39,134 nucleotides of DNA from positions 1 to 39,134 of the forward strand of contig JAGOJY010000038.1 of assembly GCA_017994815.1 (NCBI GenBank). Direction: 5' to 3'. A program made the position numbers and the translations under genes. Positions 1-7,411 of the stretch are shown here, one piece after another. Each line of letters begins with the position of its first letter. Position 1 is the stretch's first letter. Below the pieces are notes generated by a model. It saw nothing but the letters and a program-made list of their open reading frames with translations. It had not been told where the DNA came from and ran no database searches. Source of the DNA: Acidobacteriota bacterium. GTDB lineage: Bacteria; Acidobacteriota; Polarisedimenticolia; J045.

Positions 1-127
1 CCTCCGCCCGGCGCGCGCATCGACCCCGGCACGAAACCGCGATCCCCCCTCATGCATGGGAGTAACGAGGCGCACCCCGTAGAGTTAGGTGTCGCCTTAT
101 CTCGCAAGACTGGGTGTCGCTTGACAG
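1..127. other. left-edge non-coding stretch with possible mobile-element end
   Basis: I see no gene here. Two copies of a TGTCGC-starting motif lie about 24 bases apart (near 92 and 116), just before the point where kinase-like coding begins. The kinase on its right lacks its first membrane segment, so a junction probably falls near 120-127. Clustered TGT-starting repeats are a feature of IS21-family ends, and an istB scrap lies at 3.9-4.1 kb, but the link is only inference. Confidence 0.25.
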
Positions 128-1590
128 GTGCAGTCCACGGAGTCACAGCTCCTGGCGCTGGGCGCCACGGTGCGCGACATGTTCCGCGAGCAGTGGCGGC
201 AGGTCGGGCGCGAGTCGGGCGCGCTGCCGGCGGGGGATGCGGCCGTGCCGGAGCCCGAACTCGAGGCGCTCGCGCCCGAACTCGACATCGTGCGCGCACC
301 GGTCGAACCGCCGGCACCGCCGGCCGAGGCCCCGCACCGGCCGGCCGACGCCCTCGCGGTCGAGGCGGGCTCGCGCATCACGCCGGTTTTGCAGTCCTCG
401 GTGCGCAACACGCTGGTCGGCGTGCGCGTCGTGGACGACGCCGGGATCGTCGTCGCCTCCACGCGCGGGGAACTCGGGATGTCCCTCGCCTCGATCGAGG
501 AGGTGCGCACGGCGCTCGCCGGCCGGCGCGCGAGCGCGCTGCGCGCGCGGGCTTCGGACCAGGGCACCGTTCCGCTGCGCTCGATCAGCCGCGGCCAGCG
601 CTACCGGGTGTTCGTGGCGCTGCCGGTGATCGAGCAGGGGCGCGTGATCGGCGCGGTGCTGCTGTCCCGCACGCCGCTCGACACCGCCAAGGCGCTGTAC
701 CTCAAGCGTGGTCCGCTGCTCGTGGTCGTGCTGGTGGTGCTCGGGGCCGTGGTCTTGGTCAGCACCGTCACGGCGGTGATGATCGGGCGCCCGATCCGCG
801 CCCTGACTCGCCAGGCGGAGCGGGCGGCGGCCGGCGAGCGCCGCGCGATGTCCGAGTTGCGCGCGGCGGGAACCGACGAGTTGGCGCGGCTCTCGCGCTC
901 CGTGGCGCAGATGGCCGACACCTTGGAGCGTCGCGAGCAGTACATCCGCGACTTCGCGGCCCAGGTCTCGCACGAATTCAAGACCCCGTTGACCACGATC
1001 CGCGGTACGCTCGAACTGCTCCAGGACCACGGCGACGAGATGTCGGACGAGGAGCGCCGGCGCTTTCTCGGCAACCTGCAGGACGCCTCGAACCGCCTGG
1101 AGCGGCTCGTGCGGCGCCTGCTGGAGCTCGCGCGGCCGACGTGCTGCGCGCCGCCGACGACCGCAGCGACGTTCTCGGAATCGTCGCCGCGACCGTCGAT
1201 AAGTTCCGCGTCTCCGGCATGCGGATCGAGCTCGAGCTGCCGCCCGACCTCGGCTTTGCCAGGATCTCGGCCGAGGCCCTGGCGCAGGTGCTGGAGAACC
1301 TCCTGGACAACGCCCGCCAGCACGCCGGCCCAGCCGTAGCGGTGCGCATCGCCGGCTCGCTCCGGGACGGCGTGGTCGAGTTGACCGTCAGCGATGACGG
1401 TCCCGGCATTTCGGCGGGGCATGTCGGGCGCGTCTTCACGCCGTTCTTCACGACCGCGCGCGAGCGGGGCGGCAGCGGACTGGGCCTGCCGATCGTGCGC
1501 GCGCTGCTCGAGGCCCACCGCGCGACGATCGCGCTCGACGGCCCCGGCCCCGGCGCCCGGTTCACGCTGCGCCTCCCCGCCGCGCGCTGA
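128..1590 (+). pseudogene. sensor histidine kinase, N-terminally truncated and frameshifted
   Basis: This is a membrane sensor histidine kinase of a two-component system. From GTG 128, residues 1-190 form an extracytoplasmic sensor region and about 195-219 a transmembrane helix. A HAMP linker runs to about 270, followed by a HisKA dimerisation domain with the phospho-acceptor His282 in SHEFKTPL (codon 971-973). One base is missing around 1131-1137: the frame reads ELARPTCC, while inserting a G restores ELARADVLRAADDRSD. The second frame then carries the HATPase domain (N box NLLDNARQHA, G1 box DDGPGIS, G2 box GGSGLGLPIV) to TGA 1588-1590. The usual first membrane helix is missing upstream, because the text starts abruptly at QSTESQLLALG. 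No response regulator is in the window. The break could be a sequencing error, but the missing N-terminus favours a decayed gene. Confidence 0.85.
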
Positions 1591-1607
1591 CCGGCCGGAA
1601 TCGGCGT

Positions 1608-2033
1608 ATCGGCATCCAGTTCCGCCATGCGCTGGGCAAGGATGTGCACGCGCCGGGGTATTGCGTCCACCTCGCGCTCGATGAGTGCTCTTTCGCCGCA
1701 GGCTGCTGGCACTCCGAGCCCGAAGCGCTGGCGAAGATCCGCACGCACATCGCGGCCCATCCCAAGCGTTGGTTCGCAGCGCGCGACGACAAGCGGTTCG
1801 TCGTTCACTGGGCACTCGCGGGCGACAGCCTCGCGCGTCCGCCGCAGGGCTTCGCGGCCGACCACCCCGCGATCGAGGACCTGAAGCGGAAGGACTTCCT
1901 GTCCGTGGTGGGCGCGACGCGCGGCGACACGCTGGGTTTCGGTCTGGTCGAGCTCGCGACGAAACGCTTCGCGGCGGCCACGCCGCTGATGAAGTTCCTC
2001 TGCGGCGCACTCGAGATCAAGTTCGCGCACTGA
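1608..2033 (+). pseudogene. DUF2461 (TIGR02453) family protein, N-terminal half missing
   Basis: The readable frame begins abruptly at IGIQFRHALGKDVHAPGY and runs to TGA 2031-2033. The pattern matches the middle and C-terminus of DUF2461 proteins: HAPGY..HL, the GCWHSEPEALAKIR block, GDSLARPPQGF, HPAIEDLKRKDF and a C-terminal FLCGAL. Family members are usually a little over 200 residues, and about 80-90 N-terminal residues are absent here. The frame has no convincing start: a GTG at 1644 exists but lies inside a conserved motif. Only 17 bases separate the kinase stop from the homology, so a deletion junction probably falls there. The biochemical role of the family is not known to me. Confidence 0.75.
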
Positions 2034-2106
2034 TCGGCGGCGTGCGTCCGGGCTCCCGCGAGTCCGGGCCGGGAGTACTCTTATGCGGGGCTCGTGGGAG
2101 GAACCC

Positions 2107-3355
2107 GTGACCAACAAGGGATGGTCGCTGATCCTCGCGTTGCCGTTCCTTGGACCCGTCGCGCCTCCGGCCGTTGCCGGTCCGGCGTACACGGCGACCA
2201 GGCTCTCCGGAGCGGTTTACCAGCTCTCCGCTGACGCAGGCGGTTACCCGGTCAAGGTCCTGGCCTCGATCGGTCCGGACGGCATCCTGCTCATCGACAC
2301 GGGACCAGCGGAGTTACGCGAAGATCTCCGGGCGGCGCTCGCCGGCCTCGCGCCGGGCGTTCCCCGGATCATCGTCAACACTCATTCCCACGTGGAACAC
2401 CTCGGCGGCGACACCGCGTTCGGGCCAGGCCCCCTGATCGTCGGGCACGCCGCGCTGCGAGCCCGACTGCGCAGCGGGCCGTTCCTGTTCGACGAACTCC
2501 CGGACGATGCGCTGCCACGCCTGACCTTCGTGGAGGAGATGCGCCTCCACTTCAACGGCGAGCAGATTCGGCTCGTGCCGTTTCCCGGCGCCCATGACGA
2601 CAGCGATGTCGTCGTCTGGTTCACCGGCTCGAAGATCGCTGCCGTCGGCGGCGTGTGCAACGGGAAGCACTTTCCCTCGGTGGACGACGAAACGGGGGAT
2701 GTGACCCGCTACCCGGATGTCGCGGCGCGCCTGATCGCGCTCCTCGCGCCGGATGTCCTGTTGGTCCCCGGTCACGGCGAGAACTGCACGCTCGACGACG
2801 CGCGCGCCTTCCACGACATGCTGGTCCAGACCGCCGCGGTGGTCCGGGCCGGACTGGCGGCGCAGAAGGACGTTCAGGCCCTGGAGCGCGAAGATGTCCT
2901 CGCGCGGTGGCAAGGCGTACGAGATCGCCTACGCCAACCGGAGCTACTGGCTGCGGGCCCTGGTCAAGGGGTACGGACCCGACCGCGAGACGCGGCCCCG
3001 ACCCTGGGAGCCGCTCTTCCGGGCCTGGAAGCAAGGCGGGATCGAGGGGGTCCGCGCACGATACGCCTCGATCAAGGCGAACGAGGGCCAGAGCTGGTTG
3101 CTCGACGAAAAGCTCCTGTTCCTGATCGGCTACCGGCTGCTGCAGCGCGGCATTCCTGACGCCCGCGGGTTCTTCCAGATGAGCCTGGACGAGTTCCCGA
3201 ACGGCCCCTACGCGCCCGCGGCGCACGAACTGACCGGCGATCTGCAGAAATCCGATGGAGATCTCGAAGCCGCCCGCGCGAGCTACCGCCGTGCGCTCGA
3301 GCTGCAGCCCGGCGATCCCGGGATCTCGGCCAAACTCGAGGCGCTCGGAAAATGA
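2107..3355 (+). pseudogene. exported metallo-beta-lactamase-fold hydrolase with TPR-like tail, frameshifted
   Basis: The start is GTG 2107, because GGAGGA lies five bases upstream; the ATG at 2083 has no such site. A signal peptide covers residues 1 to about 25, so the protein acts outside the cytoplasm. The fold is shown by T-HSHVEH-LGGD (residues 92-98 for THSHVEH), GAHDDSD and VPGHGEN, which supply the metal-binding histidines. The HxHxDH aspartate is replaced by Glu97. Around 2911 the frame shifts by one base, and the second frame continues KAYEIAYANRSYWLRALV into a helical TPR-like tail (ARGFFQMSLDEFPNGPYA, AARASYRRALELQPGD) ending at TGA 3353-3355. The stop overlaps the start of the next gene (ATGA), so the two were co-translated. 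The substrate is unknown. The break may be an error or real decay. Confidence 0.8.
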
Positions 3356-3681
3356 AACCGGGATGCAGCAGGTGTCGCAGCGCCGTCAATGGTCTCGCCG
3401 TCCTGTCCCTTTTGGCACCGCTTCTCGCGAGCTCCGCACCCGCGCCCACGGGCACGGGCACGCCCAGGCAGGGCTTCGCGCCGGTGCCGGGCGGATCGCT
3501 GTTCTATGAAGAGAGCGGCGCGGGGCCGGCCGTCATCCTGATCCACGGCGGAATGCTCGACCACAGGATGTGGGACCCGCAGTTGGAGGCACTGAGCGGC
3601 TTTCGAATCATCCGCTATGACGTGGCCGCGCACAGACGGTCGCCCAAGCCCGAACAACGGCCCGCGGCCGCCATCACCTGA
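3352..3681 (+). pseudogene. exported alpha/beta hydrolase, only the N-terminal third
   Basis: The gene starts at ATG 3352, overlapping the upstream stop by four bases (ATGA). Residues 1 to about 32 form a signal peptide. The next part is the beginning of an alpha/beta hydrolase: FAPVPGGSLFYEESGAGPAVILIHGG, with the HGG oxyanion motif, then MLDHRMWD and RIIRYDVAAH, the strand where RYDxRGxGxS is normal. Homology stops at about base 3640, and the reading continues as low-complexity residues to a stop at 3681. The nucleophile elbow, acid and catalytic histidine are absent, so this cannot be an active enzyme. A remnant of an IS21-type element follows within 300 bases, and an insertion or deletion there is a plausible cause. 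It was probably in an operon with the metallo-hydrolase. Confidence 0.75.
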
Positions 3682-3880
3682 ACAGGTGGAAACGCGAATC
3701 GCCGAACCGATTAGCCACGGTGGCCCTTGCGGGAGACGACCGGCGGGGTCCTCCCCCCGATGGTCCCGGGAAACATCAACGACGTGATCGGGATCGCGTT
3801 CGCGACCCGGATGCTCCGCGTCGACAGCGACCGCAACGGCGACAAGATACCGCTGGTGGCTGCGAGGACGGAGCGAGAAT

Positions 3881-3916
3881 GTGTCGCGGTTGCACCGGGT
3901 CGCAGCGGAAGTAGGT
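3881..3916 (+). repeat. 36-bp direct repeat, copy 1 (flanks istB scrap)
   Basis: The sequence begins GTGTCGCGGTTGCACCG and ends GCGGAAGTAGGT. It recurs at 4049-4084 with 35 of 36 bases identical, 168 bases away and therefore in the same reading frame. Short direct repeats beginning TGT are found at IS21-family ends; assigning these to that role is inference. Confidence 0.8.
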
Positions 3917-3953
3917 CCGGGCTGCTGGCCGCGTTCGCGCGATCCCGCGGCGG

Positions 3954-4048
3954 GCGCGCGGAGGGCGATCGTCGAACCCGTCGGCGTGGGGAAGACCTTC
4001 CTGGCTCACGCCCTGGGACACATCGCCTGCCACCGCGGGAAGTCCGTC
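3954..4048 (+). pseudogene. istB: istB fragment of an IS21-family element
   Basis: About 30 codons match the ATPase of IS21-family transposition helpers around the Walker A loop: IVEPVGVGKTFLAHALGHIAC followed by HRGKSV. In intact IstB the loop reads G-P-V-G-x-G-K-T; here the first glycine is glutamate. Nothing of the remaining ATPase (Walker B, sensor motifs) or of the partner transposase istA is present. The scrap is bracketed by the two 36-bp repeats at 3881 and 4049. It is a relic, not a functional mobile element. Confidence 0.7.
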
Positions 4049-4084
4049 GTGTCGCGGTTGCACCGCGTCGCAGCGGAAGTAGGT
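4049..4084 (+). repeat. 36-bp direct repeat, copy 2 (flanks istB scrap)
   Basis: This is the second copy of the repeat at 3881-3916, with a single difference (CCGCG for CCGGG). It begins immediately after the codons for the GKSV segment of the istB fragment, where normal IstB proteins have a different sequence, so a junction probably lies at its left edge. Confidence 0.8.
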
Positions 4085-4110
4085 GCCGCGGCGAGCGCCG
4101 GCTGTATGCA

Positions 4111-4371
4111 TCACCGCAATCGTGTGCTCAGTGTGGATAGAATGACAATCCAGCAGCCGATAATAGCAACAACCGTCGCAACGAAGGCGATTAAGCCGAC
4201 GTACCAGACAAACGGGCTTCGTCTGAGAACGCTCAACCTATCCACCAAGGGCATTCCACGCATCGCTTTGCTCAGTAACATGTACACAGGCACGTAGCTG
4301 CAGACAAAGGCCACGGCACCAGCGCACACAAACAGCAGTACACCAACGACCCTCAGCTGCAACGAATCCAT
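4111..4371 (-). CDS. small two-helix membrane protein of unknown function
   Basis: The product has 86 residues from ATG 4371, preceded by a purine-rich stretch (GGAAAAGGCAGG). Two strongly hydrophobic segments stand out: LRVVGVLLFVCAGAVAFVC (about residues 5-25) and WYVGLIAFVATVVAIIGCW (about 57-77), joined by a basic loop (MRGMPLVDRLSVLRRS). The segment is visibly less GC-rich than its surroundings, which may mean a foreign origin. The frame stays open upstream to 4542. That part (RETTDVVLPPALRRTRTYDAIV) reads like a piece of another protein, so I take the internal ATG. I do not recognise the family, and the neighbours are gene scraps that give no functional hint. Confidence 0.5.
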   Translation of the reverse strand: MDSLQLRVVGVLLFVCAGAVAFVCSYVPVYMLLSKAMRGMPLVDRLSVLRRSPFVWYVGLIAFVATVVAIIGCWIVILSTLSTRLR

Positions 4372-4929
4372 CCTGCCTTTTCCTAGTGGCCTGTAAACGA
4401 TCGCGTCGTAGGTCCGCGTGCGCCGCAGCGCCGGGGGCAGCACGACGTCCGTCGTCTCGCGGAGTATGCCGCCGCATACCGCCGCCGCGGAGCGCACCAC
4501 GCCCTCCGGTAGCGACACGAGGTACGCCACGTCGCCGCGCACGCCCGTGATTCGACCAGAGTATACGCCGGTGCGGCGCTTGCGACGGCGTCACCTCCCG
4601 CAGCCGGGCCGATCGCGACCGGGAACCCGACGCGGGACGCGGAGGCCACGCCCAACGCAACCCTTCGCCCGCGCCGAAAACACGGTTTGCACCGCTTATC
4701 CCCCTGGAACGTAGAGAGCCGTCCCCACCCCGATCGCGATGCTGATCCACATTGCTCGTGTGATGGCCACCTCCCACGGCGAGGAATTTCAGCAGACTGC
4801 CGGTTGCTGTCCCTCTGCCGCGACACCGTTCCATGATCGCACGGCGTTTGCACCAAGGACGCCCGCGTCGGTTGCCGGCCCCTCGCTCGGATGGAGGCCT
4901 GATGCGCCTCCGGCCGCGGGGTCGGCGCG
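4372..4929. other. gene-poor stretch with gene scraps and a 19-bp dispersed repeat
   Basis: No complete gene is visible. On the minus strand 4542-4372 encodes about 57 residues (VRGDVAYLVSLPEGVVRSAA and onward) that look like a protein fragment running into the small membrane gene. Also on the minus strand, bases about 4771-4700 read as a membrane-protein N-terminus (AMWISIAIGVGTALYVPGG) that stops at TAA within the 19-bp repeat at 4686-4704. The rest has no coding character that I can defend. Confidence 0.4.
4686..4704 (+). repeat. 19-bp exact dispersed repeat, copy 1
   Basis: TTTGCACCGCTTATCCCCC occurs here and again at 26112-26130, identical over all 19 bases. At this copy, read on the minus strand as GGGGGATAAGCGGTGCAAA, it supplies the stop codon that ends a short membrane-protein-like reading frame. 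It could be the end of a mobile element or a recombination scar; its nature is unknown. Confidence 0.6.
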
Positions 4930-5265
4930 CTACGGCTGGCGGCGCATTCCCACCCCGACCAGCAGCCAGGCCACCGCCAGCAGCGCGAAGCCGACCGCAC
5001 CGGCGACCATCGACTCGGCGAGGCCGGCCATCAGCAGGCCGGGGGGGGTCGGCCCGCCGCCCGGCGCCAAGTCGGCCACGCGCGTGAAGGCTGCCGCGAG
5101 CCCCGAGACCATCGCGCTGATCGAGGCCAAGGTCACGGCCAGCGAGAGTGGCCGCAGCATCGCGAGCTTCCGTTCCGCCGGCCGGAGGGCGAACGAGAGG
5201 CCAAGCCAGAGCGCCACCAGTCCGACGACGAGCGTGAAGGCGAGCAGGGCGATTCCGATGAGCAT
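4930..5265 (-). CDS. small integral membrane protein, three predicted helices
   Basis: The product has 111 residues from ATG 5265, preceded by GGAGGATCCC, a good ribosome-binding site. Hydrophobic segments lie at about residues 2-26 (IGIALLAFTLVVGLVALWL), 42-62 (SLAVTLASISAMVSGLAAAF) and 86-106 (VAGAVGFALLAVAWLLVGVG). The SGLAAAFTRVADLAPGG stretch lies between helices 2 and 3. The layout resembles small proton-channel-like or MotA/ExbB-type membrane proteins, but I see no diagnostic motif and give no function. It is divergent from the ECF sigma factor operon, with 98 bases between the starts. A piece of a related gene lies at 25201-25248, next to a copy of the sigma-factor leader, so the pair has been copied together at least once. 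Confidence 0.7.
   Translation of the reverse strand: MLIGIALLAFTLVVGLVALWLGLSFALRPAERKLAMLRPLSLAVTLASISAMVSGLAAAFTRVADLAPGGGPTPPGLLMAGLAESMVAGAVGFALLAVAWLLVGVGMRRQP
5061..5108 (+). repeat. 48-bp segment duplicated at 25201-25248
   Basis: This part of the small membrane gene recurs in direct orientation at 25201-25248 with 44 of 48 bases identical. On the minus strand both copies encode SGLAA-FTRVADLAPG. Because the second copy sits next to a copy of the sigma-factor leader, the two duplicated pieces probably moved together. Confidence 0.75.
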
Positions 5266-5337
5266 GGGATCCTCCCGGGTGTCTGCTCCAATAACGCGCG
5301 GGACGGGCCGGCGTGACGCCGGCTTTTCATGTCACGA
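5266..5337 (+). promoter_or_regulatory. shared leader upstream of the ECF sigma operon, recurs upstream of glf
   Basis: This spacer between the small membrane gene and the sigma factor recurs as the reverse complement of 25127-25196. The first 43 bases match at 40 positions, and a shared CTTTT and GTCACGATC follow after a small gap. In both places it points at the downstream gene: 26 bases before the sigma start here, 9 bases before the glf start there. Sequence shared upstream of a sigma factor and a distant gene could be a common promoter, an attenuator, or only a duplicated scrap. Confidence 0.6.
5307..5327 (+). terminator. candidate intrinsic terminator or attenuator in the sigma-factor leader
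   Basis: GCCGGCG-TGA-CGCCGGC forms a perfect 7-bp stem with a 3-base loop and is followed directly by TTTT. It lies 36 bases before the sigma factor start and downstream of no plus-strand gene that is still recognisable. It may therefore be either a leftover terminator or an attenuator of the sigma operon. The copy near glf keeps the TTTT but not a perfect stem. Confidence 0.5.
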
Positions 5338-5363
5338 TCGGCCGGCTGGAGCGTTAGAGAATC

Positions 5364-5933
5364 GTGGAGCCGGAGACCGAACGGGATCTCGTCGCCCGGC
5401 TGCGGGGCGGCGAAGCCTCGGCGTTCGAGGCGATCTACGAGCATTACCGCTCGCGGCTCTACGCCTACCTGCTGCGAATGAGCCGGCAGCCGGACGTCGC
5501 CGAAGACCTGCTCGAGGAGACCTGGCTGCGGCTGATCGCGCACCCCCCAAAGCCCGACGCCGAAATGAGGCTGGCGCCCTGGCTCTTCACCGTCGCCCGG
5601 AACCTGTTCCTCAGCTGGAGCCGCTGGAGGCTGTTGGACGCCGAGCGCATCGGCGAGCTGGCACGGATCACGCTGCGCGCGCCGCTCGCGCCGGGGCCGG
5701 TGGAGGAGCTGGCGCGCGACGAGCGCGAGCGCGCGCTGGAGCGGGCGCTCGCGTGCCTCCCGGCGAGGGCGCGCGAGGTGCTGCTCTTGGTCGGCGTCGA
5801 GGGGATGACGCCGGTCGAGGCGGCGGCGGTCTGCGGCATCACGCCGGAGGCGATGCGCGCGCGGCTCGCGCGGGCGCGCCGGCAGCTGGTGGAGGCGATG
5901 CGGGCCGCGCCGGCGAAGGAGGGACGATCATGA
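5364..5933 (+). CDS. ECF-type RNA polymerase sigma factor
   Basis: The product has 189 residues from GTG 5364. Region 2 covers about residues 20-85: FEAIYEHYRSRLYAYLLR, then DVAEDLLEETWLRLI (the DxxQEvFlr-type core contact) and APWLFTVARNLFLSWSRW. Region 4 covers about 125-180: LERALACLPARAREVLLL, GMTPVEAAAVCGI and PEAMRARLARARRQL, the helix-turn-helix that reads the -35 element. The length and the lack of regions 1 and 3 are normal for group 4 (RpoE-like) factors. The stop overlaps the next gene (ATGA), so the two are translationally coupled. The candidate hairpin at 5307-5327 and the leader shared with glf lie directly upstream. The regulon and inducing signal cannot be read from the sequence. 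Confidence 0.93.
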   Translation: MEPETERDLVARLRGGEASAFEAIYEHYRSRLYAYLLRMSRQPDVAEDLLEETWLRLIAHPPKPDAEMRLAPWLFTVARNLFLSWSRWRLLDAERIGELARITLRAPLAPGPVEELARDERERALERALACLPARAREVLLLVGVEGMTPVEAAAVCGITPEAMRARLARARRQLVEAMRAAPAKEGRS

Positions 5934-6214
5934 CACCCGGCGATCTCGGGAAGCTCGACGACGACGCGATGGCCGTGCGAGCGACCCTGGCGGCGCTGCC
6001 GGGACTCGACTTGCCGCAGGAAGCCGACCGCGCGCTCCGCGCACGCTGCCGCGCCGCGCTCGCCGCGAGCGAATCCCGGAGGACGTTCGCGGCGCCCTGG
6101 TGGACCATCTACACCCGCGTGCTCGAGCCGGCGATGGTCGCGATCCTCTCCGTCGCGGTGCTGGCAGCGACGCTGATCCGGGCGGTTGCCATTCTCGCCG
6201 GACGCGTGACGTGA
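5930..6214 (+). CDS. putative anti-sigma factor, single membrane helix
   Basis: The product has 94 residues from ATG 5930, overlapping the sigma factor stop by four bases. A charged cytoplasmic N-terminus (about residues 1-60) contains AMAVRATLAALPGLDLPQE and the helical block ADRALRARCRAALAA. A hydrophobic helix at about 68-91 (PAMVAILSVAVLAATLIRAV) leaves only a few residues outside. Position, coupling and topology are those of a membrane anti-sigma factor. There is no zinc-binding HxxxCxxC signature, and no periplasmic sensor domain follows the helix. The role therefore rests on operon context rather than on homology. Confidence 0.6.
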   Translation: MTPGDLGKLDDDAMAVRATLAALPGLDLPQEADRALRARCRAALAASESRRTFAAPWWTIYTRVLEPAMVAILSVAVLAATLIRAVAILAGRVT

Positions 6215-6217
6215 GGC

Positions 6218-6637
6218 GGGCCCGGCTCGATCCGCCCCCGTCTCTCCGACGAACCGGTGCGCACGGTTGAGGTGGTCGATCCAGATCCAGGACACGGAGA
6301 CGTCCGCAGGCCCGATCGGGGTCCAGACCGATCCGCTGGACGGATCATCGAGCTGCCGACAGTAGACACCTTGCCCTTGCGTGCCCGCGCACTGCAGGTC
6401 CAGCGTGGCGTCGAACGAACGAACAGTCAGGCCCTGGAGCCCGAACGCCTTCCAATCGGACGTAGATGCAAGGGGAATGCTCAGGAGGACTGCAGCCCAG
6501 GCTCCTGCAACACGGGCGAGAACCGACGCTCGCCCGAACGGCCGAGGCCCTGCGTGCGCGACATTCTTGAGACTCCGCCGGCCCAGCTCGGATAACTCCT
6601 CCCAACGGGTTGATATCGAAGACCGGGAGCGGCCCAT
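6218..6637 (-). other. possible 3'-truncated gene for an exported protein
   Basis: On the minus strand from ATG 6637, the frame has a basic start, a plausible signal peptide (RVAGAWAAVLLSIPLAST) and then protein-like text with balanced composition (SDWKAFGLQGLTVRSFDATL, CAGTQGQGVYCRQLDDPSSG, VSWIWIDHLNRAHRF). No stop follows: the frame runs on antisense to the anti-sigma gene. If the gene is real, its 3' end was lost at a junction near 6215. No family was recognised. The rest of 6215-6779 holds nothing else I can support. Confidence 0.3.
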
Positions 6638-6779
6638 GACACCGATCCGACTCTGCGCGGTTTGCCGCGCTGGTCCGGCACGTGCTGCGCTTCTTCGACC
6701 ACTGCTGCGCGCGCTACGATACACGACCAACGCTGCGACCTTCCGCGCCTCAAGGGCGCCGACCGGAGAGGACCGACCG

Positions 6780-7256
6780 ATGCGCATCCGTCCGACGATG
6801 TTCGCCATCGTCCTCGCGCTGTTTGCCGCCGTGCCAGCGCTCGCCCAAACCAAGATCGCCGACATTCAGTCGAACACGTTCTCGGGTCTGCGCGGCCTCA
6901 TCGTCCCGCCAACTCTCTGCACCGATGTGGGAAATCTGGTGGACGGCGGCATCCTGGACGTCGAGGGATTCGGGTTCATCACCCTCAACATGGCTGGCGA
7001 GTCGAAGGGGCCCGGGGCTGGTGACGTCCTGGCGATCCTCGTTCCGAACGTGGCACCCTTCGACGTGGCGTACCAGCAGTTGGGCCTGGTGCCGGTCTCG
7101 CTCGAGATGACGGCGCGCTTCAATTCAGGGCCTGGCTACTTCATGGCCAAGCAGAGGAAGTTCGAAGCGGGCTTTCCGCAGTACCGCGTCTTCTTCTGCA
7201 ACACGTCGCAGGCCACGGTGCAGATCGCGTTCTTCGCCCGCAAGACGCTGAACTGA
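6780..7256 (+). CDS. exported protein of unknown function
   Basis: The product has 158 residues from ATG 6780 (GGAGAGG lies about ten bases upstream). A clear signal peptide, MRIRPTMFAIVLALFAAVPA, ends in ALAQ. The mature part is about 135 residues with many short hydrophobic strands (GLRGLIVPPTLC, GFGFITLNMAGE, AGDVLAILVPNV, VQIAFFARKTLN), suggesting a beta-sandwich. Two cysteines (in PPTLCTDVG and VFFCNTSQ) may form a disulfide. The text resembles other exported proteins of this genome in style, such as the product at 29753, but they do not obviously align. I do not recognise a family; the neighbours are independent. Confidence 0.75.
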   Translation: MRIRPTMFAIVLALFAAVPALAQTKIADIQSNTFSGLRGLIVPPTLCTDVGNLVDGGILDVEGFGFITLNMAGESKGPGAGDVLAILVPNVAPFDVAYQQLGLVPVSLEMTARFNSGPGYFMAKQRKFEAGFPQYRVFFCNTSQATVQIAFFARKTLN

Positions 7257-7411
7257 GCCGGAGGCACCCTTCGGCACCGACGTCGGGCAGCGTTCTTCGG
7301 CTGTGGGCGCTGCGCTTGCAGCTGCGCGGCTCGCCGCCGGCCGAACGCTGAGACTCTCCTACCCGGGTCACCCCAGATCGACTACGCTCAGCAGGCAGGA
7401 GAGGGGCCACC

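Noticed and set aside
4739..5929. Plus-strand frame continuing upstream of the putative anti-sigma gene through the sigma factor
   Set aside because: It is antisense to the small membrane gene and out of frame with the sigma factor. Only the part from ATG 5930 behaves like a protein.
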